Shown piece by piece: positions 18,118 to 26,256 of a stretch of 64,000 nt of DNA; the stretch's first letter is position 1; each line of letters opens with the position of its first letter. The translations under genes were made by a program, and so were the position numbers. Source of the DNA: Acidobacteriota bacterium (GTDB lineage Bacteria; Acidobacteriota; Terriglobia; Terriglobales; Acidobacteriaceae); NCBI GenBank assembly GCA_003225175.1, contig QIBA01000057.1, forward strand, positions 124,001 through 188,000. The letters run 5' to 3'. The notes beneath the pieces were generated by a model. The model had not been told where the DNA came from. It did no database searches and saw nothing but the letters and a program-made list of their open reading frames with translations.

Positions 18118-19566
18118 CTAACGCGCCTTGATCGCCTCTCGCTGCTTCGCAGCCTCAAGCGGGCGCTGTGGCTCGGTCATGTTTACCGGGTCGAGGATTT
18201 TGGCGATCTCGTCTTCTTTTAGAAGTCCTCGGGAACGGGCGATGTCGATAATCGACTTTCCGGTCGCCACCGACTCCTTCACGATCTCCGCAGCCTTCTG
18301 ATATCCGATGTATGGATTCAACGCCGTCGCCAGCGACACGGTGCTTTCCGCATAGAACCGGCAGCGCTCTTTGTTGACGGTCAGCCCGCTAATGCAGAAC
18401 TTGTCGAACTGGCGAAGCATGTTGGTCATGATCGTGATCGACTGCAGCACACTGTAGGTCATCGTCGGCATCATTACGTTTAGTTCGAGCTGTCCCCCCT
18501 GAACGGCCATGGCGACCGCGGTGTCGTTCCCTACTATCTGGAAAGAAACCATCGCCGCCAGCTCCGGCATTACGGGATTGATCTTGCCGGGCATGATCGA
18601 TGATCCTGGTTGAAGTGCGGGCAAATAAATTTCGGCGAATCCCGTATTGGGACCTGACGATAGCAGGCGAATGTCATTCGAGATGCGAATTATCTCCAGA
18701 GCAAGGTTCCGCAGCGCAGCTGAAATCTCGGCCATGGGTGCATTCGATTGCATGGCCCAGCGCATGTCCACCGCGGGCATGAGTTTCTGTCCGGAGATGC
18801 GCATGAGCTTTGCGATGGCAAGTCCACGATAGTCAGGATGTGTGTTGATTCCAGTGCCCACAGCCGAGCCGCCAAGCCCGAGTTCATGCAAGTCTTCGGA
18901 ATTAGAACGGATATTGGCTGTGGCTTTCCGAATCGTAAGCCCATAGGCAGCGAATTCCTGGCCGAGCCGAATTGGCACCGCGTCCTGCATGTGGGTGCGG
19001 CCGGACTTCATCACTTCCCAGAATTCTTTGCCCTTCTTGTCGAAGCTCCCAGCGATCGCGTCGAGCACTGGATAGAGTTTCTCCAATTCGATGAGTGTGG
19101 CCAGGCGCATCGCGGTAGGGAAGACGTCGTTCGTCGATTGCCCATAGTTGACGTGGTCGTTGGGATGAACTCGTTTGTACTCGCCCAGCCTGCCGCCGAG
19201 GATCTCTTCGGCGCGATTGGCGATTACCTCGTTCGAATTCATGTGGAAGCTGACGCCGGCGCCCGCCTGAAAGACATCAACCACAAACTCGCGGTCCCAT
19301 TTGCCGTCGATCACCTCCTGTGCGGCAGCAATGATGGCGTCGGCAACCTTCGCGTCTACCAGCCCAAGCTCCTTGTTGGCTTCCGCAGATGCTCGCTTGA
19401 TCATGGCAATAGCGCGGATCAGCGTCGCGTGCGCCCGCATTCCCGAAATAGGATAATTCTCCACCGCGCGCGCAGTCTGTATGCCGTAATAGACATGCGC
19501 CGGAATCTCTTTTGGGCCAATGGAGTCTTTCTCAAGACGAGTGCCAATGGAAGGGGCCGTGGACAT
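18118..19566 (-). CDS. aspA: Aspartate ammonia-lyase
   Basis: 482 residues from the ATG at 19566, chosen because GAGGAGC lies just before it and the product then starts like family members (MSTAPSIGTRLEKDSIG); an open extension reaches 19611. It belongs to the fumarase/aspartase superfamily: GRTHMQDAVP (189-198), NTHPDY and signature loop GSSIMPGKINP (321-331) with the catalytic Ser. It converts L-aspartate to fumarate and ammonia in the cytoplasm. Lead gene of a likely two-gene operon with mqnC. A fumarase identity is less likely given the aspartase-like N-terminal and loop sequences. Confidence 0.93.
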   Translation of the reverse strand: MSTAPSIGTRLEKDSIGPKEIPAHVYYGIQTARAVENYPISGMRAHATLIRAIAMIKRASAEANKELGLVDAKVADAIIAAAQEVIDGKWDREFVVDVFQAGAGVSFHMNSNEVIANRAEEILGGRLGEYKRVHPNDHVNYGQSTNDVFPTAMRLATLIELEKLYPVLDAIAGSFDKKGKEFWEVMKSGRTHMQDAVPIRLGQEFAAYGLTIRKATANIRSNSEDLHELGLGGSAVGTGINTHPDYRGLAIAKLMRISGQKLMPAVDMRWAMQSNAPMAEISAALRNLALEIIRISNDIRLLSSGPNTGFAEIYLPALQPGSSIMPGKINPVMPELAAMVSFQIVGNDTAVAMAVQGGQLELNVMMPTMTYSVLQSITIMTNMLRQFDKFCISGLTVNKERCRFYAESTVSLATALNPYIGYQKAAEIVKESVATGKSIIDIARSRGLLKEDEIAKILDPVNMTEPQRPLEAAKQREAIKAR

Positions 19567-19693
19567 GATTGCTCCTCGAATAGGAAACGAACAGAATCGT
19601 GCAAGAAGCACAGCGGAACTCTCGATTATAAGCGATGCCCCATTCGCTGCTGTATGCTATCGCCGCAGCAAAATCAACCTTCGGAGGCGCTTC

Positions 19694-19984
19694 GTGAAAA
19701 TAGTTATCCGCGCAGCAATCGCAATGCTGCTTGCCTGCTTCCTCTCCGCAGCTCTTCCAGCGCAGCCAAAATCCAGTTTCAGTCCTAGTAAGAGAACGCA
19801 GGAAAGCCAGGAACGACGCGAGCATCATCCTCACATTCGCTCCGCGATTCGTGAGCTCGAAGAAGCCAAGCGAGAGCTTCAGGCGGCTGCGCACGATTTC
19901 GGTGGTCACCGCCTCGAGGCTCTCAAGGCTTGCGACGAAGCCATTCATCAACTTCACTCAGCCCTTCCATACGACAAAAAATAA
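19694..19984 (+). CDS. Small exported helical protein of unknown function
   Basis: 96 residues from a GTG start with GGAGG 6 bases upstream. A signal peptide (~1-24, ending LPAQP) is followed by a charged region and then a compact helical hairpin: HPHIRSAIRELEEAKREL (residues ~46-63), HDFGGHR (~68-74) and a second helix ALKACDEAIHQLHSAL. I recall this HPxIR...AAHxFGGHR...A pattern as recurring in small secreted proteins, but no function is known to me. It is divergent from aspA and precedes the S9 peptidase by 91 bases. Confidence 0.75.
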   Translation: MKIVIRAAIAMLLACFLSAALPAQPKSSFSPSKRTQESQERREHHPHIRSAIRELEEAKRELQAAAHDFGGHRLEALKACDEAIHQLHSALPYDKK

Positions 19985-20075
19985 ATCCAGGGATACTGCG
20001 GCCGGAACGATCCGGCGGCTTGAACATTTCCTTTCGGGCAGAGAGACGAAGCTCGAGAGATGGGGAGAAGACATC

Positions 20076-22031
20076 ATGAAAAATTTCGTGTGGTTAATGC
20101 TGCTAGGGACATCATTCGCGGTTTCCGGTCCCAATGACCGGCAGATCACGGATTCAAAATCGGTCACTGCACAGCAAAATGCGAATGCCAAACCAGTGCA
20201 GGTGGAAGATCTTTTCTTGACGCGTCTAATCTATGATGCGGCCTGGTCTCCCGATGGCAAGGAGATCGAGCTCAGTACCACACTTACAGGGCGCGCCAAT
20301 CTTTGGAAGGTAGCCGCCAACGGAAGTTGGCCAATACAACTCGCGCAATCCGATGACAGGCAGCAGGAAGGACAGTGGTCCCCGGACAGCAAATGGATTG
20401 CGTTCACCCAGGACAAAGGTGGCAATGAGCTCTGGGATATCTATCTGATCTCAAGCAACGGAGCGCAGCTCACGAACCTGACGAATACTCCAGACGTGAG
20501 GGAGGAGTCGCCTCGGTGGTCGCGTGATGGCAAGTGGCTGGGTTGCGTCGTCAAACCCAAAGAAGCTCCTTCCTACAATGTGGCAGTCCTTGAGCTAGCA
20601 ACTCGCCAGCTGCGCCAGCTCACGCACGAGGAGGATCCGCAGTACACATGGTCCGTCGTCGATTGGAGTCGTGATGGCAAAACTCTGTACGCAAATCGCG
20701 GCGATCTAGTAGGCACCGACACCGATATCTATGCCATCGATGTCGTTTCGGGAAAGGCGAGCAACCTAACGCCCCATACGGGGAAGTCATCGCACGCCGG
20801 CAGCTCGGTTTCACCCAATGGCCGTCAGATTTTGCTCGCCTCGAATGAGAAAGGCGGATTCGAGAATGTTGCCTTGCTCGATGTTGCCAGCAAAAAGATA
20901 ACCTGGGTGACCGACACGCAATGGGAGGCGAGTCCCGGCGAGTTCTCGCCAGACAGCGTGCATTTCACTTATGACATCAATCAGGATGGGCGCAGAGAGG
21001 TGTATCTCGGCGATCTCCACGGGCAATCCCGAAAGCTCAGCATGCCGGAGGGTATTAACGCCTTCTACGGTCCTCAACACTTCTCGCCCGATGGCAAGAG
21101 CATCATGATCGCTCATGCCGGATCGAATACCCCAGCCGACCTTTGGATCTACGACACCAGCACCGACCAGGCCCGGCAACTAACGCATTCCGCCCTGGCC
21201 AGTCTGAATCCGCAGAATCTGCCGCAATCACAGATCGTTCACTATAAGAGCTTCGATGGAAAAATCATCAGCGCATTTTTGTACCTGCCGTTCAATCTAA
21301 AGCGCGACGGATCAAATCCCGGGGTGTTGTACCCACATGGTGGTCCCACCGGCCAATCGCAAGACAGTTTCAACCGAACCATAAATGCTCTGGTCTCTCG
21401 CGGCTATATCGTGATCGCGCCAAATCCGCGGGGTTCAAGCGGCTACGGCATCGATTTTCAGAAAGCCAACTATCAGGACCTGGGAAACGGTGATCTGAAA
21501 GACGACATGGCGGCCGTTCAGTTTGTTCTTGACACTGGCTATGCCGATCCCAAAAAGGTAGGGGTAATCGGAGGCTCATATGGCGGATACACGACGTTGA
21601 TGGCAGTAGGCAAGTATCCCCAAACCTTTGCCGTCGCGGTTGATCTGTTCGGCCCGCTGGATTGGTTCACGATGATGAAGAACTCTGATCCCTTGCTGCG
21701 GCAATACATCGTTAGCCTGCTGGGAGATCCGGAGAAAAATCGCAAGGTTTATGAAGATACGTCACCGATTACGTACATAGCCAACATCAAAGCGCCGCTG
21801 CTGGTGCTGCAGGGCGAAAATGATCCCCGTGTCCCAAAAGAGGAGACAGACCAGGTTGTCGACATGCTGAAAAAACGCGGAAACGTAGTCGATGTTCACT
21901 ACTATCCCGCCGAGGGACACGGTTTTGCCAAGCGCGAGAATCAGATCGACTCCATTAAACGGACGCTGGATTGGTTCCAGAAGTATCTACCTACAGGAGC
22001 TGGCGCTGAACGTGCTTCGAGTGGCCGCTGA
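20076..22031 (+). CDS. Exported S9-family prolyl oligopeptidase / acylaminoacyl peptidase
   Basis: 651 residues from the ATG at 20076, preceded by GGGGAGAAG. The start gives a signal peptide (MKNFVWLMLLGTSFAVSG). An N-terminal WD40-like propeller (~45-370; repeats such as SPDGKEIELS, SPDSKWIAF, SRDGKWLG, SRDGKTLYA) gates an alpha/beta-hydrolase domain (~400-645) with nucleophile Ser ~500 in GGSYGGYTT, Asp in GENDPRV (~583) and His in EGHGF (~614). It should hydrolyse short peptides in the periplasm, like DPP4 or acylaminoacyl peptidase. The frame is open further upstream but overlaps the small gene before it. Confidence 0.92.
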   Translation: MKNFVWLMLLGTSFAVSGPNDRQITDSKSVTAQQNANAKPVQVEDLFLTRLIYDAAWSPDGKEIELSTTLTGRANLWKVAANGSWPIQLAQSDDRQQEGQWSPDSKWIAFTQDKGGNELWDIYLISSNGAQLTNLTNTPDVREESPRWSRDGKWLGCVVKPKEAPSYNVAVLELATRQLRQLTHEEDPQYTWSVVDWSRDGKTLYANRGDLVGTDTDIYAIDVVSGKASNLTPHTGKSSHAGSSVSPNGRQILLASNEKGGFENVALLDVASKKITWVTDTQWEASPGEFSPDSVHFTYDINQDGRREVYLGDLHGQSRKLSMPEGINAFYGPQHFSPDGKSIMIAHAGSNTPADLWIYDTSTDQARQLTHSALASLNPQNLPQSQIVHYKSFDGKIISAFLYLPFNLKRDGSNPGVLYPHGGPTGQSQDSFNRTINALVSRGYIVIAPNPRGSSGYGIDFQKANYQDLGNGDLKDDMAAVQFVLDTGYADPKKVGVIGGSYGGYTTLMAVGKYPQTFAVAVDLFGPLDWFTMMKNSDPLLRQYIVSLLGDPEKNRKVYEDTSPITYIANIKAPLLVLQGENDPRVPKEETDQVVDMLKKRGNVVDVHYYPAEGHGFAKRENQIDSIKRTLDWFQKYLPTGAGAERASSGR

Positions 22032-22079
22032 TACATCGCGAGCTAACATCGTTGGCGACCCGCGACCGCTGCGATAAGC

Positions 22080-22106
22080 AAGGGCACGGATGGAATCCGT
22101 GCCCTT
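22080..22106. terminator. Probable bidirectional terminator hairpin
   Basis: AAGGGCACGGAT (22080-22091), a 3-base loop and ATCCGTGCCCTT (22095-22106) form a 12-bp perfect stem between the S9 peptidase and the convergent phosphoesterase gene. The T-tract after the stem is short (TTCTCT). Confidence 0.65.
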
Positions 22107-22145
22107 CTCTAAATCTGCCATCAGTTTGGACCTTCGTGGGCTGCT

Positions 22146-23179
22146 CTAGAAGAAATCTGTCATATCCGCAACGCTGGCAGACGCGCCGGGATAGACCTTC
22201 ACTCCAAGTGCATCGAGAATCGTGCGTAAAGCGTTTTCATGCTTGTACATCGTCGACGACACGGTTCCTGGCTTCACATTGGGACTAATCACGGCGGTGA
22301 ACACCTGCTCCGGACAAGCGCCCACAGCTCCATCGCATTCGTCGAAGGTAATGAACATCAAGCCATCGCCTCCTGCCTGGAAGTAGCGAGTGTTCAGCAA
22401 TGGGGCAACGTTGTTCTTGAGAAAGTCGTCAGCCTGTTGCACGGTGCCGTCATGGGCATCATTATCCACATCGGGAACGATAATCGAGTAGTTTGGAAGC
22501 TGATCGGCGGCCAGGTCTGCTGCGAATTTTGTGAACGGGACCATGTTCTGCTGCAATGCCGGACTGTTGATCACATCGGAGTACCACTTTGCCGGATTGT
22601 GACGAGCCACATAGTAGCCGGAGGAGCTGCCCATGAAGCCGGCGCTAGGCAGGGATTGTGCGTAAACTTTCCACGTCAGGCCTGCTCGCCCGAGTTCCCG
22701 GAAGATATTGTCTGATGTGATGGGGTTGGGACATCCATCACCTGAGCATCCAAACGCCTGTTCTCCGCTGCCAGACGACAACCAGAAATAGTCGAGGGCG
22801 GAGCCGGGCTCATCGGCGTGGTAGTTGGTCGTGTATCCGTACTTTTTTCCTTGCGCCGATAGCCAAGGCATGCCGTTTGGGTACACCTCGCTGAACATGT
22901 GATTCTCTTCAATTACAAGTACAACGTGCGATGAATGAGGAATTCCTGAAAGGGGAATCGGCGTTGGAGTAGGAGTCGGCGTTGGGGTAGGTATCGGCGT
23001 TGGAGTAGGTGTCGGAGTGGGAGTAGGTGTGGGGATTGTAGTCGTGAGGCCGCAGCCGACGTCGAGGTGGTTGATGCGAAGGGTTGTGCGGTTGTTCCAC
23101 AGCCGGAGATCATTGATGCTGTGGCAGACAATGCTCCGATGAGAATCGCCTTGCCGATAAGAGGATAGGTGGCTTGCAT
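22146..23179 (-). CDS. Phosphoesterase (acid phosphatase/phospholipase C family) lipoprotein, frame-shifted near N-terminus
   Basis: The main frame from 22898 down to 22146 encodes 250 residues typical of the phosphoesterase family (EVYPNGMPWLSAQGKKYGY, TNYHADEPGSALDYFW, LPNYSIIVPDVDNDAHDG, FITFDECDGAVG). The same frame continues upstream without a stop through VVLVIEENH (Glu-Asn metal pair) and a Thr-Pro linker, but has no start codon. A good start with a lipoprotein signal (ATG 23179; ATASMISGC) is in another frame, so one base is missing, or a -1 shift occurs, between ~23100 and ~23028. The linker is built of four 18-base repeats (22956-23027). Either an inactivated gene, a sequencing error, or recoding. 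Confidence 0.7.
22956..23027 (-). repeat. Four tandem 18-base repeats encoding a Thr-Pro linker
   Basis: Four consecutive 18-base units of the type CCTACTCCAACGCCGATA on the minus strand encode (TP)n-type residues in the phosphoesterase frame. Because 18 is a multiple of three, unit gain or loss would not change the reading frame. Confidence 0.85.
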
Positions 23180-23476
23180 GTTGCCTCCAAAAGAACTTCG
23201 TGGAGGCTAAGCGAGTCTCTCCCCGCCTTACATCGGAACTGCCTCTTAGGTGTAGCCCGAAAGAATACCGAAGAAAATCTTAATCAAGCGGACAGAATAG
23301 CGACATTTCTCGTTAGTGATCTCAGCAACCCCTTATATTGCCGTAGTTAACAAGGCTGAGAGTCCTAACGATAATTCCATGGCTGTAGTACTAAGGCCCT
23401 GCTGGGAAACAGTTCAGTATCGTCCTCTTGTCGCGGGAGTTGTGCACGCTGCCTTGCAGACCAGAACATGGAAGCT

Positions 23477-23854
23477 CTACGCTGTCACCGTGGCCCTCCA
23501 TTGCCGACCCGCTGGACGCGTTACGTACGAGATCGCCAGAAGCACCAGTAGCACCAGCGGCAGGAAGGCTTCTGCGCCGTCTTTTGCGAGATAGTGGGCG
23601 ACACAGGCAGCGATCCAAGCGAATGTGAAGCCGGCATAAGCCCATTCTTTGAGCTTCGGCAGCCCGGGTACGACCAGCGCGATTGCGCCCAGAAGTTTGG
23701 CGATGCCAAGTAGAACCCGCAATTGTTGCGGATAGCCGACGTGAGCAAAACCTTGTACCGCTTGCGGACTCTTCGTGAGGTAAGCGTAAGCTGCAAATGC
23801 CGACATCGCGGCCACCAAACCGGTCGTAAGCCAGTAAATTACTTTTCGTGCCAT
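23477..23854 (-). CDS. DoxX-like small membrane protein
   Basis: 125 residues from the ATG at 23854, preceded by AAAGGAA. Four hydrophobic segments are visible: VIYWLTTGLVAAMSAFAAYAYL, LRVLLGIAKLLGAIALVVPG, WAYAGFTFAWIAACVAHYLA and FLPLVLLVLLAISYV. The GIAKLLGAIALV...LKEWAYAGF segment is characteristic of the DoxX-like family. Members occur with thiol-redox proteins in some bacteria, but the role here is unknown. Monocistronic, to the left of the frameshifted small gene. Confidence 0.82.
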   Translation of the reverse strand: MARKVIYWLTTGLVAAMSAFAAYAYLTKSPQAVQGFAHVGYPQQLRVLLGIAKLLGAIALVVPGLPKLKEWAYAGFTFAWIAACVAHYLAKDGAEAFLPLVLLVLLAISYVTRPAGRQWRATVTA

Positions 23855-23968
23855 GTCATGATTCCTTTGGTTTGATCCAACAGCTGCTTCCGATGATAAG
23901 GGCAACAGTTCCGATTCAGGATTAGCTATGATGGTTCAAAATAAGGGGCGGGCTTTGTAGAGGCGTTT

Positions 23969-24146
23969 ATGAAATGCCCTTCATTCTTCATCGGGCATAT
24001 TCGCGCGCAGACGTCCTCATTTCTTATCGAACTCGACGACACGCAGGACGATGCCAATCACATTCATTTAATATGGCGCGACTTCACAAACGACTTTGGC
24101 TGACCTTCTGCAGCGGCACTACCAGGCGAGCGATCAGCACAAATAG
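23969..24146 (+). pseudogene. Small conserved-looking gene interrupted by TGA / +1 shift
   Basis: An ATG at 23969 with AGAGG 5 bases upstream opens 44 codons ending ...HIHLIWRDFTNDFG, then TGA at 24101-24103. Shifting by +1 at exactly that TGA restores a sensible C-terminus, DLLQRHYQASDQHK, with a stop at 24144-24146. The joined product (~59 residues) reads like one protein; the composition after the TGA without the shift does not. Either a 1-base insertion (or 2-base deletion) inactivated it, or +1 recoding occurs at GGC-UGA-C. The protein family is not identified. Confidence 0.42.
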
Positions 24147-24196
24147 ACCGGAGCTGTCGAAGGATTTCCGAAACGGGAACTCTGCCAGAGTCAGAT

Positions 24197-24487
24197 TTAG
24201 TGCAGCAGTAGATCCGAATACTCTGGATTTTTCTTGATGTATTGAGTGGCGAACGGACAAATGACATCCACTTTCACATTGTGCTCTCGTGCCCACTCCA
24301 ATGCGGACCGCACGAGAGACGAACCCGCGCCGGTGCCCTGCATCGTTTGAGGAACTTCAGTATGGATGAGCTCGAGAACCTTGCCGGCCAGTGAATATTC
24401 GAGAAAAGCCACAGCGTCATCTTGTTCGATTTCGAAACGCCCGCTCGTGACCAGCGTGGGCGCGGCTGGTTTGCCCAAGATGTTCAT
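24197..24487 (-). CDS. YjdJ-type GNAT acetyltransferase
   Basis: 96 residues, the size of the minimal GCN5-related N-acetyltransferases of the COG2388/YjdJ group. The core is visible: FEIEQDDAVAFLEYSLAGKVLELIHTEVP (beta strands), the acetyl-CoA loop QGTGAGSSLVRSALEWAREHN (Q/RxxGxG/A-like) and the terminal VICPFATQYIKKNPEY, which is characteristic of this subgroup. Substrate unknown. It stands alone between the frameshifted small gene and an uncertain ORF. Confidence 0.88.
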   Translation of the reverse strand: MNILGKPAAPTLVTSGRFEIEQDDAVAFLEYSLAGKVLELIHTEVPQTMQGTGAGSSLVRSALEWAREHNVKVDVICPFATQYIKKNPEYSDLLLH

Positions 24488-24535
24488 GGCAACAGATTAG
24501 CTGACCAAGTGGTGGTCGGTGCGATTCAAGTCTTA

Positions 24536-24832
24536 CTACACACTTTTCCGCTGTCTCGTTGCCTCTCGCGTTACCAGCGATTGTGCGATGGCTTGGCGAG
24601 ACCGCTCACGAACTTCACGCGACCTTCTGCGGAGGGCTTCTGGCTCCACAGATATCATTCTCAAGACACCCTGCGGTTGATTGAAATCATTTTTTGCATT
24701 CCCGATGCGAGTGGTTCTTAGTTTCACGAGGGTCTTACTTCTTCTGATCGCCTGCTCAGACTTGACGCGGTTAATCTTCGTCTGCCGGATTAGCTCGGTT
24801 GTTTCCATGGGCATTTCACTCTGATGAGACAA
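24536..24832 (-). CDS. Small charged hypothetical protein (uncertain)
   Basis: 98 codons, strongly basic and helical in character (ETTELIRQTKINRVKSEQAI, PEALRRRSREVRERSRQAIAQ), with no signal peptide or membrane segment. Internal ATGs at codons 7 and 9 could be the true start. No convincing ribosome site is seen. The regular Leu/Arg/Glu spacing suggests a real helical protein rather than a chance frame, but no family is recognised. Confidence 0.35.
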   Translation of the reverse strand: MSHQSEMPMETTELIRQTKINRVKSEQAIRRSKTLVKLRTTRIGNAKNDFNQPQGVLRMISVEPEALRRRSREVRERSRQAIAQSLVTREATRQRKSV

Positions 24833-24947
24833 GTCAGAGGCGAGTAGCCCGGTCTGAACATTAATTAATGCCCTGCAAAATACCCTGCAGGCTCTTTCGA
24901 TTGGCGTGGGTGTAACATTCGGTTATTCAAGGAGCTGGAGGTAAACC

Positions 24948-25280
24948 ATGAAGCGGTCAACGCTCCTTCTGTTATTTGCCTTAATTTCAAGCTGCGCAAT
25001 TTGTGTCGGTCAAAAGACACTCCGAACAAGTTCAGCGGATGCTGCACGCGGTGAGCGGGGCAAGGAAATCTTCGTCAGCCATGGTTGTGCGCGGTGTCAT
25101 GATGAAGATGGCAACAAGAAGCTGACCGATGGAACAACACTGATCCAGCGCCTCTCGAAGAGCACGGATCCCGAAGCGCGGCTGCAAACGCGACTTCAGG
25201 ATCGCCAGGAGCGTCACGCAGTCATGATGCATCTTCAAGAGACTATTAAACGATTACAATCTTCGACACACAGTCGATAG
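24948..25280 (+). CDS. Small exported monoheme c-type cytochrome
   Basis: 110 residues. A signal peptide (~1-21, MKRSTLLLLFALISSCAICVG) is followed by one heme c attachment site, C47-A-R-C50-H51, in a short cytochrome c fold (GKEIFVSHGCARCHDEDG). Met92 or Met93 in HAVMMHL may serve as distal ligand, but this is inference. The product should carry electrons in the periplasm or be membrane-tethered. GGAGG lies 6-7 bases before the ATG. It lies directly upstream of the predicted selenoprotein, so the two may share a redox context, but a 141-base gap separates them. Confidence 0.85.
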   Translation: MKRSTLLLLFALISSCAICVGQKTLRTSSADAARGERGKEIFVSHGCARCHDEDGNKKLTDGTTLIQRLSKSTDPEARLQTRLQDRQERHAVMMHLQETIKRLQSSTHSR

Positions 25281-25421
25281 TCGGTTGCTCTCGGTCGTCT
25301 GAATGGCAGCCTCCGACGCAGAGCCGTCTCGGTGGCAAAATTTCCGGCGGTTCTGATGTAGAGTTGTATTACCATATCGGGCAATTTTTAGGTTCTGCAT
25401 TTCAACGCAAGTGGAGGTTCT

Positions 25422-26210
25422 GTGAGTCCCAGAGCTTGGAATTGGCGGTTGTGGGTTGGATTTCTTATTTGCCTGCTCAGTCCGTTTGCGTTCTTCTCCC
25501 TTTTTGAAATCACGCGCTCTGCTGTCTGGATCAGCGTGGCTTTATTCGTTATCGCTGCGGTGCTCATCGTTGGCGGATTGCAGCGGACCTACTCCGCACC
25601 TGAGTCTTACCGCGGAAGGATTGCGGGCCCGATTGTGGTTACGCTCAGCGTTCTTGTGATGGCGCTGTTCGCCTTCGGAATGTATGAGATGAAGAAGGCC
25701 TATCCTGTCGCCAAGAATGCACCTCAGGTCGGGCAGAAGGCTCCCGAATTTGCGCTCACAGACAGCAACAACAAGAACGTGAAGCTTGCAGAACTGCTCT
25801 CAACTCCACTGTCTGAATCCTCAGGCAGTGCGCCGGCGAGGCGGGGTGTTCTGCTTGTATTCTATCGAGGATATTGGTGAGGGCCATGCGTCTCCGAGTT
25901 ACGGAGCATTCAACGTACGCTTGGCTCTCTTCAACAACTCGGCGTTCGCCCTGTAGCCATCAGCGCTGATACACCTGAAGAATCCCGCGAGATGTGTCGC
26001 AAGGCCGGTATTACATTCCCGGTTCTCTCTGATACGAAGGTGGAAGCCATTCGCCAATACGATCTGCTTATTGCGCAAAGAGGACAAGACGGTCGCGAAA
26101 TTAGCGGTCCCGGAGAATTCTTGCTGGATAGCAGCGGCACCGTTCGCTGGCGCAAACTAACGGAAATGCATCCGCGCGAAATTACCGAAGCGGCAAAGGT
26201 CCTGCAATAG
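25422..26210 (+). CDS. Predicted selenoprotein: membrane-anchored thioredoxin-fold/AhpC-TSA protein with Sec-Gly-Pro-Cys site
   Basis: 262 residues if TGA at 25878-25880 is read as selenocysteine (residue 153). The N-terminus has three membrane segments (~10-30, 35-52, 68-88). The thioredoxin-fold domain starts near 100 (VGQKAPEFALTDSNNKNVKL) and reads VLLVFYRGYW-Sec-GPC-VSELRSIQ, then VRPVAISADTPEESR, ITFPVLSDTK and GEFLLDSSGTVRW. AhpC/TSA-type proteins have Cys at exactly this TGA position (FYRGxWCPxC), and the frame continues uninterrupted for 109 codons after it. A SECIS-like hairpin follows. GTG start with GGAGG 4 bases upstream. The alternative is a Cys-to-stop nonsense mutation. No sel genes are in the window. 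Confidence 0.72.
25886..25909 (+). promoter_or_regulatory. Putative bacterial SECIS hairpin
   Basis: Beginning 5 bases after the in-frame TGA: lower stem AUGC/GCAU, a 3-base bulge GUC containing U, upper stem UCCG/CGGA and apical loop AGUUA with a GU. The upper stem starts 12 bases after the UGA, near the ~11 bases known for the E. coli minimal SelB-binding hairpin. Folded by eye. Confidence 0.6.
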
Positions 26211-26256
26211 GGGCACGGCATGCGAGGGTCGGAGGTTTGTTGCAAACCTCGGAAGA

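Noticed and set aside
22956-23027. Phase variation of the phosphoesterase by repeat-number change
   Set aside because: The repeat unit is 18 bases, a multiple of three, so gain or loss of units cannot change the frame.
24101-24103. Selenocysteine reading of the TGA in the small gene at 23969
   Set aside because: The same frame after this TGA does not look like protein, whereas the +1 frame does; no SECIS-like hairpin was seen.
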